64,000 nucleotides of DNA from Thiodiazotropha sp040507225 (GCA_040507225.1 JBEVVG010000005.1:133929-197928), one strand, 5' to 3'. Positions 27,850 through 36,943 are shown, counted from the first letter of the stretch. Made by a program: numbers and translations. The notes: a model not told the origin generated them from the letters alone.

Positions 27850-28452
27850 ATGTCTATCCGTAATCAGACCAAACCTCTGCGCGTGATGCTGGTCGACGAT
27901 AAGTCGGACCGACGCGAAATGCTCGACCTCGCCCTGCGCGATGTGGACTGCGTTCTGGTGGCCTGCGTTTCCGGGGACGGGGACTTGCTCACGGCGGTCA
28001 AAGGCTGTAACCCGGACGTGATTCTGATCGATATCGAAGCGCCCGGGCGGGATACGCTGGAGAGCCTGGAGTCGGTCCAGTCCACGGTGCCCCGACCAAT
28101 GGTGATGTTCTCCCAGGATGACAACAACGCCACCATACGTCAGGCCACCCAGGCCGGGGTGAGCGCCTACGTGGTGGATGGCCTGCAAACCAGCCGGGTG
28201 CGACCCATCATCGATGCGGCGGTGGCGCGCTTTCAGCACTTCAATTATCTGGAATCGGAACTCAAGAAGGCGCATCGCCAGCTGAATGAGCGCAAGCTCA
28301 TCGACAAGGCCAAGGGCATCATCATGAAACAGCGGGGACTGAACGAGGAGCAGGCCTATCAGGCGATGCGCAAACTCGCCATGGACAAGGGCCGAAAAGT
28401 GGCTGAAGTTGCCCAGAACATCATCGAGGCGGCGAGTATCCTGGCCGGGTGA
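27850..28452 (+). CDS. nasT: Nitrate-responsive antiterminator NasT (receiver-ANTAR)
   Basis: A 200-residue two-domain regulator. The receiver-like domain has MLVDDKSD and Asp61 (ILIDIEAP). The C-terminal ANTAR RNA-binding domain (about 145-200) has LIDKAKGIIMKQRGLNEEQA. NasT binds paired hexaloop hairpins in leader RNA and prevents termination. In known systems the nitrate-binding protein NasS holds it inactive without nitrate. No nasS is adjacent here. The predicted RNA target lies just downstream, in the leader of nrtA. Confidence 0.93.
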   Translation: MSIRNQTKPLRVMLVDDKSDRREMLDLALRDVDCVLVACVSGDGDLLTAVKGCNPDVILIDIEAPGRDTLESLESVQSTVPRPMVMFSQDDNNATIRQATQAGVSAYVVDGLQTSRVRPIIDAAVARFQHFNYLESELKKAHRQLNERKLIDKAKGIIMKQRGLNEEQAYQAMRKLAMDKGRKVAEVAQNIIEAASILAG

Positions 28453-28453
28453 C

Positions 28454-28470
28454 TGCACCAAGATGGTCCA
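28454..28470 (+). promoter_or_regulatory. NtrC-like activator binding site upstream of nrtA
   Basis: TGCACCAAGATGGTCCA differs from the NtrC consensus TGCACCA-N3-TGGTGCA at one position. A second, weaker site with a perfect GGTGCA right half lies at 28498-28514. They start 2 bases after the nasT stop codon and 145-205 bases upstream of the sigma-54 promoter, a usual distance for enhancer sites. Confidence 0.68.
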
Positions 28471-28658
28471 GGTGTACCACCAAGTGGGTAGGATGGCTGA
28501 TGTAAATCGGTGCATGGTGTTTGGCGCGGAACAATAGGCTTCAGGCAGACGGGAAACCCGGATTCAATCACCAGAAAAACTGGGTGAAATTCCAACTGAT
28601 TGAAAGTAATCGCAATTAAATCCAGAACACGGTGGTTTGAAAAAGCTCCGGCATGAAT

Positions 28659-28674
28659 TGGCACAGGGCTTGCT
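28659..28674 (+). promoter_or_regulatory. Sigma-54 promoter of the nitrate assimilation operon
   Basis: TGGCAC-AGGGC-TTGCT fits the -24/-12 consensus at all fixed positions and is nearly identical to the hydrogenase promoter at 705. The predicted start is near 28686, leaving a leader of about 210 bases before nrtA. Confidence 0.87.
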
Positions 28675-28697
28675 GTGTTCCAGGCAAGGATTATCCC

Positions 28698-28729
28698 GGT
28701 TCAATGGCGAACCGGCCCACTGGCGGGTC
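28698..28729 (+). promoter_or_regulatory. Tandem hexaloop hairpins, candidate ANTAR (NasT) RNA target
   Basis: The first stem GGTTC/GAACC closes the loop AATGGC (28703-28708). The second stem GGCCC/GGGTC (one G-U pair) closes ACTGGC (28719-28724). Both loops have A at position 1 and G at position 4, the conserved features of ANTAR targets. A third hairpin with the loop AACGTT lies at 28762-28775 and could be the functional second one. A terminator follows at 28788. Confidence 0.65.
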
Positions 28730-28787
28730 AAGCGGATCTTCCCCTGAGAGATAGAATTTTCGGTCAACGTTGACCAAACGGACAAAG

Positions 28788-28842
28788 GCGTCCATCCCTG
28801 CACGATCCAGCGATCGTGTCCCGGGGTGGACGCTTTTTTTTT
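28788..28842 (+). terminator. Leader attenuator (intrinsic terminator) before nrtA
   Basis: GCGTCCATCCC and GGGGTGGACGC form the outer stem, with an inner CACGATC/GATCGTG hairpin (28801-28818). Nine T residues follow at 28834-28842. It lies inside the nrtA leader, 56 bases before the start codon, so transcription would stop unless antitermination occurs. Confidence 0.88.
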
Positions 28843-28897
28843 GGGGTCAACGCTGAGCTGACAGGCGAATCATCAATTCAGACAAGAGGTATTATTC

Positions 28898-30298
28898 ATG
28901 AGTAGCAAGCGTAACGATCACAGCCGCAGGGCATTCATCAAACGGGCCGCCCTGGCCGTCGGTCTGGCCGCGGGGCTCGGTTTGAGCGCCGGCAGCGTCA
29001 AGGCTGAACTCGGTTACCCTGAGAAAGAGGATCTCAAGTTCGGTTTTATCAAGCTGACCGATATGGCGCCGCTCGCCATTGCTTACGAGAAAGGTTACTT
29101 CGAGGATGAGGGACTGTATGTAACCCTGGAGGCTCAGGCCAACTGGAAGGTACTGCTCGACGGTGTGATCGACGGCCAGCTCGACGGTGCGCACATGCTG
29201 GCCGGTCAGCCCCTGGCCGCCACCATCGGTTTCGGCACCAAGGCGCATATCGTCACACCTTTCAGCATGGACCTCAACGGCAACGGTATCACCGTTTCCA
29301 ACGAGGTGTGGGAACTGATGAAGCCCCATGTGGAGAAGCAGGCCGACGGCAAGCCGGTCCATCCGATCAAGGCCGATGCGTTGAAACCGGTGGTCGATCA
29401 GTACAAGAAGGATGGCAAGCCGTTCAAGATGGGCATGGTGTTCCCGGTTTCCACCCACAACTACGAGCTGCGCTACTGGCTGGCGGCCGGCGGTATCAGC
29501 CCCGGTTACTACGCGCCTGAGAAGGGCGATATCACCGGTCAGCTGAAGGCCGACGCATTGCTCTCCGTGACCCCGCCGCCGCAGATGCCGGCCACTCTGG
29601 AAGCCGGCACCATCTACGGCTATTGCGTGGGCGAGCCCTGGAACCAGCAGGCGGTGTTCAAGGGTATCGGCGTGCCGGTCATCACCGATTACGAGATCTG
29701 GAAAGACAATCCGGAGAAGGTATTCGGCATGACCAAGGAGTTCACCGAGAAGTATCCCAACACCACCGTTCGTGTCGTCAAGGCGCTGATCCGGGCCGGC
29801 AAATGGCTGGACGAAAACGACAACGCCAACCGTCCCGAGGCGGTGAAGATCCTCTCCCAGCCCAACTATGTGGGGGCCGACTACGAGGTCATCGCCAACT
29901 CCATGACCGGCACCTTCGAATACGAGAAGGGCGACAAGCGTTCGGTACCCGACTTCAACGTGTTCTTCCGCTACAACGCCACCTATCCCTACTATTCGGA
30001 CGCGGTCTGGTATCTGACCCAGATGCGTCGCTGGGGCCAGATCAGCGAGAAGAAATCCGACAGCTGGTACGACAAGATCGCCAAAAGCGTCTACCGTCCT
30101 GACATCTACCGCCAGGCGGCTGAAGAGCTGATCGCCGAGGGCAAACTGTCGGCCGGTGAGTTTCCGGATTTTGCAACCGAAACCGGCTATCGCGCCCCGC
30201 AGACCGAGTTCATCGACGGCGTAACCTTCGATGGCACCAAGCCCAACGCCTACATCGACAGCTTTCCGATCGGCCTGAAGGGTGAGGAGAAGATCTGA
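28898..30298 (+). CDS. nrtA: Nitrate ABC transporter substrate-binding protein NrtA
   Basis: A 466-residue periplasmic nitrate (and possibly nitrite) binding protein. The N-terminus is a twin-arginine signal (SRRAFIKRAALAVGL). Family blocks are FIKLTDMAPLAIAYEKGYF, DGQLDGAHMLAGQPLA, FSMDLNGNGITVS, and PPPQMPATLEAGTIYGYCVGEPW. It is the first gene of the nitrate assimilation run. Two strong hairpins separate it from nrtB, which may give it a higher expression level than the membrane parts. Confidence 0.95.
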   Translation: MSSKRNDHSRRAFIKRAALAVGLAAGLGLSAGSVKAELGYPEKEDLKFGFIKLTDMAPLAIAYEKGYFEDEGLYVTLEAQANWKVLLDGVIDGQLDGAHMLAGQPLAATIGFGTKAHIVTPFSMDLNGNGITVSNEVWELMKPHVEKQADGKPVHPIKADALKPVVDQYKKDGKPFKMGMVFPVSTHNYELRYWLAAGGISPGYYAPEKGDITGQLKADALLSVTPPPQMPATLEAGTIYGYCVGEPWNQQAVFKGIGVPVITDYEIWKDNPEKVFGMTKEFTEKYPNTTVRVVKALIRAGKWLDENDNANRPEAVKILSQPNYVGADYEVIANSMTGTFEYEKGDKRSVPDFNVFFRYNATYPYYSDAVWYLTQMRRWGQISEKKSDSWYDKIAKSVYRPDIYRQAAEELIAEGKLSAGEFPDFATETGYRAPQTEFIDGVTFDGTKPNAYIDSFPIGLKGEEKI

Positions 30299-30347
30299 GG
30301 CTCCGCTAGACCCGACCGGTGATCACTGGCTCGGGTTAATCGTGCAG

Positions 30348-30430
30348 CCCGCTCCGCGGTCAGTTCCGCGGAGCGGGTTCGCAAATCGATCGAAACCACA
30401 AACATCCATCCGCTCAGTGTTGAGCGGATG
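30348..30430 (+). promoter_or_regulatory. Two stable hairpins between nrtA and nrtB
   Basis: CCCGCTCCGCGG and CCGCGGAGCGGG make a perfect 12-bp stem (30348-30377, 6-base loop). A second perfect 10-bp stem, CATCCGCTCA/TGAGCGGATG, lies at 30407-30430. Neither has a T-run, so mRNA stabilisation of nrtA or partial attenuation is more likely than full termination. Confidence 0.7.
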
Positions 30431-30459
30431 ACACGCGCGAAACAAGCAGGAACGTAACC

Positions 30460-31488
30460 ATGGCAACAGATTTGACTTCAAAGACCTTCAACCTTCCCAG
30501 GTTCGACAGGCTGCTCGAACGTCTGTCCAGCGATCAGGTTGGAAAAATGTTCGCCCGCATGATTCACCAGCTGCTGGTGCCGCTGATCGCCCTGGTGGTG
30601 TTTCTCGGCCTGTGGAGCGTTGGCGCCAAGAATGTACAAACCTCCCTCGGTGTATTACCGGGTCCGGCCAAGGTATGGGAGCAGACCCAGGCGCTGTACG
30701 GCGAGCATCAGGCCGAACGCACCAAGGCGGATGATTTTTACCAGCGTATGCAGACCCGGATCGACAAGGCGGTTGCGGCCGGTCAGCCCGAGGATCGCAT
30801 CGAGCGCATGCGCGATCGCAAATACACCGGCAAAGAGACTTTTATCGACCAGATTTTCACCAGTCTGCTGACGGTGATGGCGGGATTTGTGGTGGCTTCG
30901 TTGATCGCCATTCCCATCGGCATCGTCTGTGGCATGAGCGCGACGCTCTACACCGCGATCAACCCGCTGATCCAGATCTTCAAGCCGGTCTCGCCACTGG
31001 CCTGGCTGCCACTGGTCACCATGGTGGTGTCGGCCCTCTACGTGAGTGACACACCGATGTTCTCCAAGTCGTTTCTGAACTCGGCCATCACCGTCACCCT
31101 GTGTTGTCTGTGGCCGACCATCATCAACACCACAGTGGGCGTTTCCGGGGTGGACAAGGACCTGATCAATGTCAGCCGTGTGCTGCGACTCAATCCGGTT
31201 ACGAAGACCGTGAAGATCGTCCTGCCCTCGGCCATCCCGATGATCTTCACCGGCCTGCGTCTGTCCCTGGGTATCGGCTGGATGGTGCTGATCGCCGCCG
31301 AGATGCTGGCGCAGAATCCGGGGCTGGGCAAGTTCGTCTGGGACGAGTTCCAGAACGGCAGTTCCGATTCACTGGCGCGCATCATGGTGGCAGTGCTGGT
31401 GATCGGCCTGATCGGTTTCCTGCTCGACCGCGGCATGCTGATGATGCAGCGGGCGTTCAGCTGGGACAAGAATGCGGTGCTGCGCTAG
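30460..31488 (+). CDS. nrtB: Nitrate ABC transporter permease NrtB
   Basis: A 342-residue inner membrane permease with the EAA-type loop typical of binding-protein transporters (VSRVLRLNPVTKTVKIVLPSA region) and about six spans. Between the first span and the rest there is a hydrophilic insert of about 60 residues with many charged residues (ERTKADDFYQRMQTRIDKAV), which makes the protein longer than cyanobacterial NrtB (about 275). It works with NrtA and NrtC. Confidence 0.93.
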   Translation: MATDLTSKTFNLPRFDRLLERLSSDQVGKMFARMIHQLLVPLIALVVFLGLWSVGAKNVQTSLGVLPGPAKVWEQTQALYGEHQAERTKADDFYQRMQTRIDKAVAAGQPEDRIERMRDRKYTGKETFIDQIFTSLLTVMAGFVVASLIAIPIGIVCGMSATLYTAINPLIQIFKPVSPLAWLPLVTMVVSALYVSDTPMFSKSFLNSAITVTLCCLWPTIINTTVGVSGVDKDLINVSRVLRLNPVTKTVKIVLPSAIPMIFTGLRLSLGIGWMVLIAAEMLAQNPGLGKFVWDEFQNGSSDSLARIMVAVLVIGLIGFLLDRGMLMMQRAFSWDKNAVLR

Positions 31489-31496
31489 CGCTGCGA

Positions 31497-31790
31497 GTTT
31501 TGAGTTTTTAGTGTTGAGTTTTTAGTTGATGGGTTCGCTTTGCTCACGATTTATTTCTCCCCCTCTCCCTGACCCTCTCCCGCAAGTGGAGAGGGGATTC
31601 ACAGATGCAGAGGGGGGTAACCGGATGTTTTGTTTGCACAGCATGTCTGGCAGATCTCTCCGTACTCGAACAGAGCGTACCCTCTCCCCTCGCGGGAGAG
31701 GGCCAGGGAGAGGGAGATCAAAAACCGTGAGCGCAGCGAACACCTCAACTCAAAACCAAAACTCACAACTAAAAACTTTTAAAAAGATAG
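31497..31790. repeat. Large fold-back repeat between nrtB and nrtC
   Basis: The left arm reads GTTTTGAGTTTTTAG, then TTCGCTTTGCTCACG, then CCCTCTCCCTGACCCTCTCC. The right arm carries the same parts inverted: CCTCTCCCCTCGCGGGAGAG with GGCCAGGGAG, then GTGAGCGCAGCGAAC, then CTCAACTCAAAACC. The centre (about 31600-31675) is unique. The same composite occurs at 7895-8147 and 57281-57470. It separates two genes that must be co-expressed. Confidence 0.8.
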
Positions 31791-31833
31791 TCAGGTGTGT
31801 CAGGACGCACCAAACAAAGTCAGGTGAAACAGA

Positions 31834-34059
31834 ATGAACAGTTACCTCAACATCGACCATGTCAGCATCACCTTCCCGACCGACAATGGTCCGCTGAATG
31901 TGCTCAAGGACGTGGATCTCAAAGTGGCTCAGGGCGAATTCATCTCGCTCATCGGTCACTCGGGCTGCGGCAAATCGACGGTGCTCAATATCGTCGCCGG
32001 TCTGCTCAATGCCACCGAGGGCGGCGTGATCCTGGAAGAGAAAGAGGTCACCGAGCCGGGTCCGGATCGGGCGGTGGTGTTCCAGAACCATTCCCTGCTG
32101 CCCTGGCTGACGGTCTATGACAATGTGCGCCTGGCGGTGGACCAGGTTTTCAAGAAGACCAAGTCGAAAGAGGAGCGTCATCGCTGGACCCTGCACAATC
32201 TCGAACTGGTGCACATGTCCCACGCCCTCGACCGAAAGCCCGATGAGATCTCCGGCGGTATGAAACAGCGCGTTGGCATCGCCCGCGCGCTGGCCATGGA
32301 ACCCAAGGTGCTGCTGATGGACGAACCCTTCGGCGCCCTGGACTCCCTGACCCGTACCCATATGCAGGACTCTCTGATGGAGATCCAGGCACGGCTCAAC
32401 AACACCGTGATCATGATCACCCACGACGTGGACGAAGCGGTACTGCTGTCGGACCGCATCATCATGATGACCAACGGTCCCTCGGCCGCGGTGGGTGAGA
32501 TTCTCAACATCGATCTTCCCAAGCCGCGCAATCGCCTCGCGCTGGCCGAGAACCCGGTCTACAACCACTACCGTGCCGAGGTGGTGCGATTCCTTCACGA
32601 GCGTCACCAGAATCCCGATGACAATCAGCCCAAGGCGACCGCCGAGCCTGAACAGGACACCGTGGTCGATCTGTCGGCCTGGCTCAATTCCGCCCAGTCC
32701 AGCAGCGGCAAGACCCTGGAGAAGACCCAACTGAGTCTCGGTTTCATCCCGCTGACCGACTGCGCACCGCTGGTGGTGGCCAAGGAGAAGGGTTTCTTCC
32801 GTCAGCAGGGGCTCGAAGTGGAGCTCTCGCGGGAGAACTCCTGGGCCAACATTCGTGACAAGGTCTCCATCGGCATGCTGGATGGCGCACAGATGCTGGC
32901 AGCCATGCCACTGGCCAGTGCGGTGGGTGCTAATTCACACGGCACGGGCGGTGCGGTGCCCATGATCACCGCCATGAGCCTGGACCTGAACGGCAACGGG
33001 ATCACCGTATCGAAAGCGATCTACGAACAGATGGCGGCCACCGGTGAAACCGACCTGGATACCCCGGCCGGCAGCGGACGAGCCCTGAAAAAGGTCATCG
33101 AGGCGAACAAGGCCGCGGGGGAGAAGCCCCTGATGTTCGCCACCGTGTTTCCCTACTCGTCTCACAACTACCTGCTGCGTTACTGGCTGGCGGCTTCGGG
33201 CATCGATCCCGACAAGGACATCCAGCTTTCGGTAGTGCCGCCACCGCAGATGGTCAACTATTTGCAGGCCGGAGTGATCTCCGGATTCTGCGTCGGAGAG
33301 CCCTGGAACACCCTTGCGGTGTGCAACGGTCTCGGTCATACCCTTGCTGCCAGTTACGACATCTGGAACAACCATCCGGAGAAGGTGTTTGGCGTGGCGG
33401 GCAGCTGGGCGGCCGCCAATCCCAACACCCATCAGGCAGTGCTCACCGCCCTGATCAAGGCCTGCGAGTGGATCGACCGGCCGGAAAACCGGGAAGAGGT
33501 CTGCGAACTGCTGAGCCAGGGTCGTTATGTCAACGCACCCAAGGAGATCCTGGAGAAGTCGATGCTCGGCACCTTCCAGTTCTCCGCCGATGCGGAGGCG
33601 GTGGAACGGGCTGACTTCAATGTTTTCAGTCGCTACAGCGCCAACTTTCCCTGGCACTCTCATGCCCTCTGGTTCCTGACCCAGATGGCGCGTTGGGGTC
33701 AGCTGCGTGAACCAGTCGATCTGAAGAAGGTCGCACGCCAGGTCTACCGTCCGGAACTCTTCCGCAAGGCTGCCGAGGCCCTCGGTATCGACCTGCCGCT
33801 CAGCGAAATGAAGGCGGAAGGGGTTCATCCCGAGCGCTGGTCGCTGCCGGGTAAGCCGGGTGAACTGACGCTGGGCGCGGACCGCTTTTTCGATGGGGTC
33901 ACTTTTGACCCCAATGATCCGATCGGCTATCTGGATCGGGAACCGGTGACCAGTCTCGCCTTTACCCTGAATTCACTACGCGAGGTCAACCCCCTGCCCG
34001 GCGGTACCTTGCCGACGGCATCCGTCAAAGCAGAGCTGAGCGAAGAGGCAAGCCAATGA
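31834..34059 (+). CDS. nrtC: Nitrate ABC transporter ATPase fused to an NrtA-like domain, NrtC
   Basis: A 741-residue fusion. Residues 1-265 are an ABC ATPase with Walker A GHSGCGKST, signature SGGMKQR and LLMDEPFGALD. After a linker, about 300-700 is a nitrate-binding domain homologous to NrtA (FIPLTDCAPLVVAKEKGFF, MSLDLNGNGITVS, SGFCVGEPWN). In cyanobacterial NrtC the cytoplasmic domain shuts transport down in response to ammonium or nitrate state. With no separate nasS nearby, it may also be a candidate intracellular nitrate sensor. It overlaps nirB by 4 bases. Confidence 0.95.
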   Translation: MNSYLNIDHVSITFPTDNGPLNVLKDVDLKVAQGEFISLIGHSGCGKSTVLNIVAGLLNATEGGVILEEKEVTEPGPDRAVVFQNHSLLPWLTVYDNVRLAVDQVFKKTKSKEERHRWTLHNLELVHMSHALDRKPDEISGGMKQRVGIARALAMEPKVLLMDEPFGALDSLTRTHMQDSLMEIQARLNNTVIMITHDVDEAVLLSDRIIMMTNGPSAAVGEILNIDLPKPRNRLALAENPVYNHYRAEVVRFLHERHQNPDDNQPKATAEPEQDTVVDLSAWLNSAQSSSGKTLEKTQLSLGFIPLTDCAPLVVAKEKGFFRQQGLEVELSRENSWANIRDKVSIGMLDGAQMLAAMPLASAVGANSHGTGGAVPMITAMSLDLNGNGITVSKAIYEQMAATGETDLDTPAGSGRALKKVIEANKAAGEKPLMFATVFPYSSHNYLLRYWLAASGIDPDKDIQLSVVPPPQMVNYLQAGVISGFCVGEPWNTLAVCNGLGHTLAASYDIWNNHPEKVFGVAGSWAAANPNTHQAVLTALIKACEWIDRPENREEVCELLSQGRYVNAPKEILEKSMLGTFQFSADAEAVERADFNVFSRYSANFPWHSHALWFLTQMARWGQLREPVDLKKVARQVYRPELFRKAAEALGIDLPLSEMKAEGVHPERWSLPGKPGELTLGADRFFDGVTFDPNDPIGYLDREPVTSLAFTLNSLREVNPLPGGTLPTASVKAELSEEASQ

Positions 34060-36509
34060 ACAGACAGAAACTGATCCTGGTCGGCAACGGTATGGCCGGT
34101 GTACGCACCCTCGAGGAGTTGTTGAAGCTCGAGCCGGAGATGTACGACATCACCGTGTTCGGTGCCGAGCCTCACCCCAACTACAACCGCATCATGCTCT
34201 CGCCGGTGTTGGCCGGTGAGAAGACCGTGGACGACATCGTGCTCAACAGTCGCGAGTGGTATGCCGAGCATGGCATCACCCTGCACACCGGCGATCCGGT
34301 GGTGGCGATCGACCGCCAGGCGCGCCAGGTGAAGACCGCCTCGGGCCTGACGGCGGGCTATGACCGCCTGCTGCTGGCCACCGGCTCCAACCCTTTCATC
34401 ATCCCGGTGCCGGGTCACGACCTGGACGGGGTGATCGGTTTCCGCGACATCCGCGACGTGGAGCTGATGCTGGAGAGTGCCCGTAAATTTAAAAAGGCGG
34501 TGGTCATCGGCGGCGGTCTGCTGGGTCTGGAAGCGGCCAACGGTCTGAAGAAGAACGGCATGGACGTGACCGTGGTGCACCTGATGGACATCCTCATGGA
34601 GCGCCAGCTCGACAAACCGGCGGCCAACCTGCTCCAGGCCTCCCTGGAGGAGAGCGGCCTGGAGTTCCTGATGCAGGCCCAGACCGAGGCGATCCTCGGA
34701 GAGCAGCGTGTCAGCGGGGTGCGCTTCAAGGACGGCAGCGAGATTCCCGCCGACCTGGTGGTGATGGCGGTGGGAATCCGTCCCAGCATCGAGCTGGCCC
34801 AGACCGCCGGCCTGCACTGTGAACGGGGCATCGTGGTCAACGACACGTTACAGACTTTCGATCCCCGCATCTATGCGGTAGGCGAGTGCGTGCAGCATCG
34901 CAACAACTGCTACGGTCTGGTGGCCCCGTTGTTCGATCAGGCCAAGGTCTGCGCCAACCACCTGGCGCAACTCGGCTTCGGCCGCTACGAGGGCTCGGTG
35001 ACTTCCACCAAGCTCAAGGTCACCGGCATCGATCTGTTCTCCGCCGGTGAGTTCAATGAGGCTGAAGGAGACGAAACCCTGGTGCTGCAGGATCCGGCTC
35101 AGGGGGTCTACAAGAAACTGGTGATTCGCGACAACCGCATCAAGGGCGCGGTGATGTACGGCGATACCATGGACGGCACCTGGTACTTCCAGCTGCTGCG
35201 CGAAGGCACCGATATCACCAGCTTTCGCAATACCATCCTGTTCGGTCAGCACGATCTGGGCGACGCCGGTCATGGCGAGGAGACCCGGGTGGTCAAGCTC
35301 TCCGATGACGCCGAGATCTGCGGCTGTAACGGTGTCTGCAAGGGCGACATCATTCAGGCGATTTCCAGCAAGGGGCTGTTCACACTGGACGAGGTGCGGG
35401 CCCACACCAAGGCCTCCGCCTCCTGCGGCTCCTGTACCGGGATGGTGGAAGCCCTGCTCGCCTCCACCGTGGGTGAGGGTTATGCCGCCGCGCCGAGCAA
35501 GAAGGCGATGTGCGGTTGCACCGAGCGCAGTCACGACGAAGTGCGCCGGGCGATCCGCGAGGACGGATTGAAGAACATGCGCGGGGTGTTCGATACCCTG
35601 GGCTGGAAGACCCCGGACGGTTGCACCAGCTGCCGCCCGGCGCTCAACTTCTACCTGCTCGCCGCCTGGCCCGGAGAGTATCAGGACGACGCCCAGTCGC
35701 GCTTCATCAACGAGCGGGCCCACGGCAACATCCAGAAGGACGGCACCTACTCGGTGGTGCCGCGCATGTTCGGCGGGCTGTGCACCGCCAACGATCTGCG
35801 CGCCATTGCGGATGTGTCTGACAAATACAAAGTGCCGGAAATGAAAGTTACCGGCGGGCAACGAATCGATCTGTTCGGGGTGAAGAAAGAAGACCTGCCG
35901 GCAATGTGGAAGGACCTCGCGGCGGCCGGATTCGTCTCCGGTCACGCCTACGGCAAGGCGCTGCGCACGGTGAAGACCTGCGCGGGCAAGAACTGGTGCC
36001 GCTTCGGCACCCAGGATTCCACCGGTCTCGGTGTACAGCTCGAAGAGCTGACCTGGGGTTCATGGATGCCGCACAAATTCAAGCTGGCGGTCTCCGGCTG
36101 CCCGCGCAACTGCGCCGAGGCGACCATCAAGGACCTGGGCGTGGTGTGTGTCGACTCCGGCTACGAACTGCACGTGGGCGGCAACGGCGGCATCAAGGTG
36201 CGCATCACCGACCTGTTGTGCAAGGTCGGCAGCGAGGCGGAGGTGCTGGAATACACCGGCGCCTTCATCCAGCTCTATCGCGAGGAGGCCCACTACCTGG
36301 AACGCACCGCGCCCTGGGTGGAGCGGGTCAGCCTGGGCTACGTGAAACAACGCATCGTCGATGACGAGGCCGGCCGCCAGACCCTTTACGAGCGTTTCAA
36401 GCACAGCCAGCAGTTCGCCCAGGTCGATCCCTGGCGCGAGCGCGCCGAGGGGGCCGAGGCTCACGAATTCACACCTTTGAACATCGACCGACTGAGGGCC
36501 GCATCATGA
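34056..36509 (+). CDS. nirB: Assimilatory nitrite reductase [NAD(P)H] large subunit NirB
   Basis: An 817-residue cytoplasmic flavoprotein that reduces nitrite to ammonium. In order: an FAD/NAD(P)H domain (LVGNGMAGVRTLEELL at the start; VVIGGGLLGLEAANGLKKNG); BFD-like [2Fe-2S] Cys sets (CGCNGVCKGDI with SCGSCTGMVE; CGCTERS with CTSCRPAL); and the sirohaem/[4Fe-4S] domain (KNWCRFG and SGCPRNCAEATIKDLGVVC). It overlaps both nrtC and nirD by 4 bases, so the three are translationally linked. Confidence 0.97.
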   Translation: MNRQKLILVGNGMAGVRTLEELLKLEPEMYDITVFGAEPHPNYNRIMLSPVLAGEKTVDDIVLNSREWYAEHGITLHTGDPVVAIDRQARQVKTASGLTAGYDRLLLATGSNPFIIPVPGHDLDGVIGFRDIRDVELMLESARKFKKAVVIGGGLLGLEAANGLKKNGMDVTVVHLMDILMERQLDKPAANLLQASLEESGLEFLMQAQTEAILGEQRVSGVRFKDGSEIPADLVVMAVGIRPSIELAQTAGLHCERGIVVNDTLQTFDPRIYAVGECVQHRNNCYGLVAPLFDQAKVCANHLAQLGFGRYEGSVTSTKLKVTGIDLFSAGEFNEAEGDETLVLQDPAQGVYKKLVIRDNRIKGAVMYGDTMDGTWYFQLLREGTDITSFRNTILFGQHDLGDAGHGEETRVVKLSDDAEICGCNGVCKGDIIQAISSKGLFTLDEVRAHTKASASCGSCTGMVEALLASTVGEGYAAAPSKKAMCGCTERSHDEVRRAIREDGLKNMRGVFDTLGWKTPDGCTSCRPALNFYLLAAWPGEYQDDAQSRFINERAHGNIQKDGTYSVVPRMFGGLCTANDLRAIADVSDKYKVPEMKVTGGQRIDLFGVKKEDLPAMWKDLAAAGFVSGHAYGKALRTVKTCAGKNWCRFGTQDSTGLGVQLEELTWGSWMPHKFKLAVSGCPRNCAEATIKDLGVVCVDSGYELHVGGNGGIKVRITDLLCKVGSEAEVLEYTGAFIQLYREEAHYLERTAPWVERVSLGYVKQRIVDDEAGRQTLYERFKHSQQFAQVDPWRERAEGAEAHEFTPLNIDRLRAAS

Positions 36510-36835
36510 CCGACTGGATCGCTATTGCAAAACTCGATGAGATCCCGAAGCTCGGCGCGCGCAAGCTGAAGACCGAGCAGGTGGAGATCGCTGTCTTTCG
36601 CACCGGCAACGACGAGGTGTTCGCCCTGCGCGACCGCTGTCCCCATCGCGGCGGGCCGCTCTCCCAGGGCATCGTGCACGGTCATGCGGTGAGCTGTCCT
36701 TTGCACAACTGGAAGATCGATCTGCATAACGGCCAGGTGCAGGGACCGGATGAGGGGTGTGTGAACACCTACGGCGTCAAGGTGGAGGAGGGGGTGGTCT
36801 ACCTGAGTCTCGCCTCGGTGGAATCGGCGGCCTGA
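36506..36835 (+). CDS. nirD: Nitrite reductase small subunit NirD (Rieske-type)
   Basis: A 109-residue Rieske-fold protein with CPHRGGPLSQG and CPLHNWKIDLHNG, so both Cys-x-His cluster motifs are intact. This fits the cluster-containing form rather than the E. coli type, which has lost the ligands. It pairs with NirB. It is followed by 108 bases and then nasA. Confidence 0.95.
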   Translation: MTDWIAIAKLDEIPKLGARKLKTEQVEIAVFRTGNDEVFALRDRCPHRGGPLSQGIVHGHAVSCPLHNWKIDLHNGQVQGPDEGCVNTYGVKVEEGVVYLSLASVESAA

Positions 36836-36943
36836 AGCGGCTGGTGTGGCAGGGGCCGGGCCATCCGGATAACCCTGTCCACTGGAGGTTGTCTCGCGCG
36901 GAGACCCCGGTCATTAATTGAACAACGAACGAGTGATGTCCCG

